A stretch of DNA of 64,000 nucleotides, taken from assembly GCF_024139115.2 (NCBI RefSeq), contig NC_085140.1, forward strand, positions 424,475,781 to 424,539,780, given 5' to 3'. The notes beneath the pieces were generated by a model. The model searched no databases. It saw nothing but the letters and a program-made list of their open reading frames with translations, and had not been told where the DNA came from. The DNA is from Armigeres subalbatus (taxonomy: Eukaryota > Arthropoda > Insecta > Diptera > Culicidae). The position numbers were made by a program, and so were the translations under genes. Within the stretch, counting starts at the first letter, position 1, and the number at the start of each line of letters is the position of its first letter. Shown piece by piece: positions 63,607-64,000 of this stretch.

Positions 63607-64000
63607 TCTCAGTGGCAATCGCAGATCTTCCCCCATAAGCCTTGACTTGCCAGATCATGCCATCTCAAATCCCCCCGAGGTGGCCAACGCACCAGGGGAA
63701 ACCTTTGCAGCTTAAGTTTCGGTGAGCGGTTACCCAGCCAAGTTCCAGTGCTCCATCGTGACCAGATCATCAACTATGACAAACTTCCGAGTCCACTCGG
63801 AATTGCAGAATTCCCTGTCTAACCAGTTTTCCACAACTTCTGAACTGTCTTTCGTCCTCCAGTGGGAAATCTTCCGGTCCCGGTAGGATAGGGTGCTGAA
63901 AATCCCATCTTCTACCGTTTAAATCCTTCCCGGACGAATGGCAGCGTAGTCTCGTCAACCCAATTCCGAAAAACAACATCTCTTCTCGTGACGTTTAGAA
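63607..64000. other. Unassigned G+C-richer sequence at the window edge
   Basis: The composition differs from the AT-rich neighbourhood ('aagtttcggtgagcggttac', 'ccggtcccggtaggatagg'). It could be the UTR of a retroelement or host sequence; no frame or motif settles it. Confidence 0.35.

Noticed and set aside
1..64000. LTR retrotransposon or endogenous virus
   Set aside because: No paired LTRs, primer binding site, protease or integrase motifs were found; all RTs are of non-LTR type.

Overview
The window looks like repeat-rich DNA from a culicine mosquito, most likely Aedes. This rests on AT-rich sequence, Feilai-like tRNA-derived SINEs, several degenerate non-LTR retrotransposons (I-type with RNase H, jockey/CR1-like, RTE/CR1-like), many MITEs and foldback elements, and spliceosomal-type signals. 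Genus is inferred from remembered repeat families and was not tested. No bacterial feature was seen: no operons, Shine-Dalgarno sites, CRISPR array or replication origin. No host gene is identified with confidence. One internal or first-coding exon (29171-29366) and one small ORF behind plausible splice sites (25586-25702) are the best candidates.

Layout. 1-5.3 kb: two satellite families of about 142 bp (A) and 131 bp (B), broken by a tRNA-like dispersed repeat, a TA-flanked MITE and a TTAA-flanked foldback MITE. 6.8-8.3 kb: a 1,470-bp terminal-inverted-repeat (TIR) element. 8.05-15.74 kb: an approximately 1.6-kb tandem duplication whose second copy is split by a short retroposed fragment and a 5'-truncated jockey/CR1-like LINE. 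That LINE in turn carries a 1.3-kb TTAA foldback element and a 180-bp hAT-type MITE. 15.8-17.75 kb: a foldback MITE, satellite C in reverse, and a second copy of the tRNA-like repeat with a SINE inside it. 18-28 kb: low-complexity unique sequence, a CCHC zinc-knuckle fragment and large nested foldbacks. 28-35.5 kb: inverted short-repeat arrays, a palindromic retroposed insertion, a 23-bp minisatellite and a jockey-like LINE relic split by a hAT-like element.

35.7-40.2 kb: two TIR elements of one family, one nested inside the other, each with 9-bp target duplications and with termini built from a repeated CCCCGAAT-type motif. 40.8-43.1 kb: a dispersed family, a near-complete SINE and a 509-bp MITE. 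44.8-54.4 kb: an old plus-strand I-type LINE interrupted close to its ORF1/ORF2 junction by a 6.1-kb full-length minus-strand I-type LINE with a 13-bp target duplication. 54.9-61.5 kb: two copies of an RTE/CR1-like LINE. 61.5-64 kb: SINE pieces and a 300-bp duplicated segment.

How the parts relate. Essentially everything recognisable is selfish DNA and its debris. All LINE reading frames carry frameshifts or stops, so I expect no autonomous element here. The value of the window is its insertion chronology: nested insertions, intact target duplications and matched empty/filled sites give a relative order for many families.
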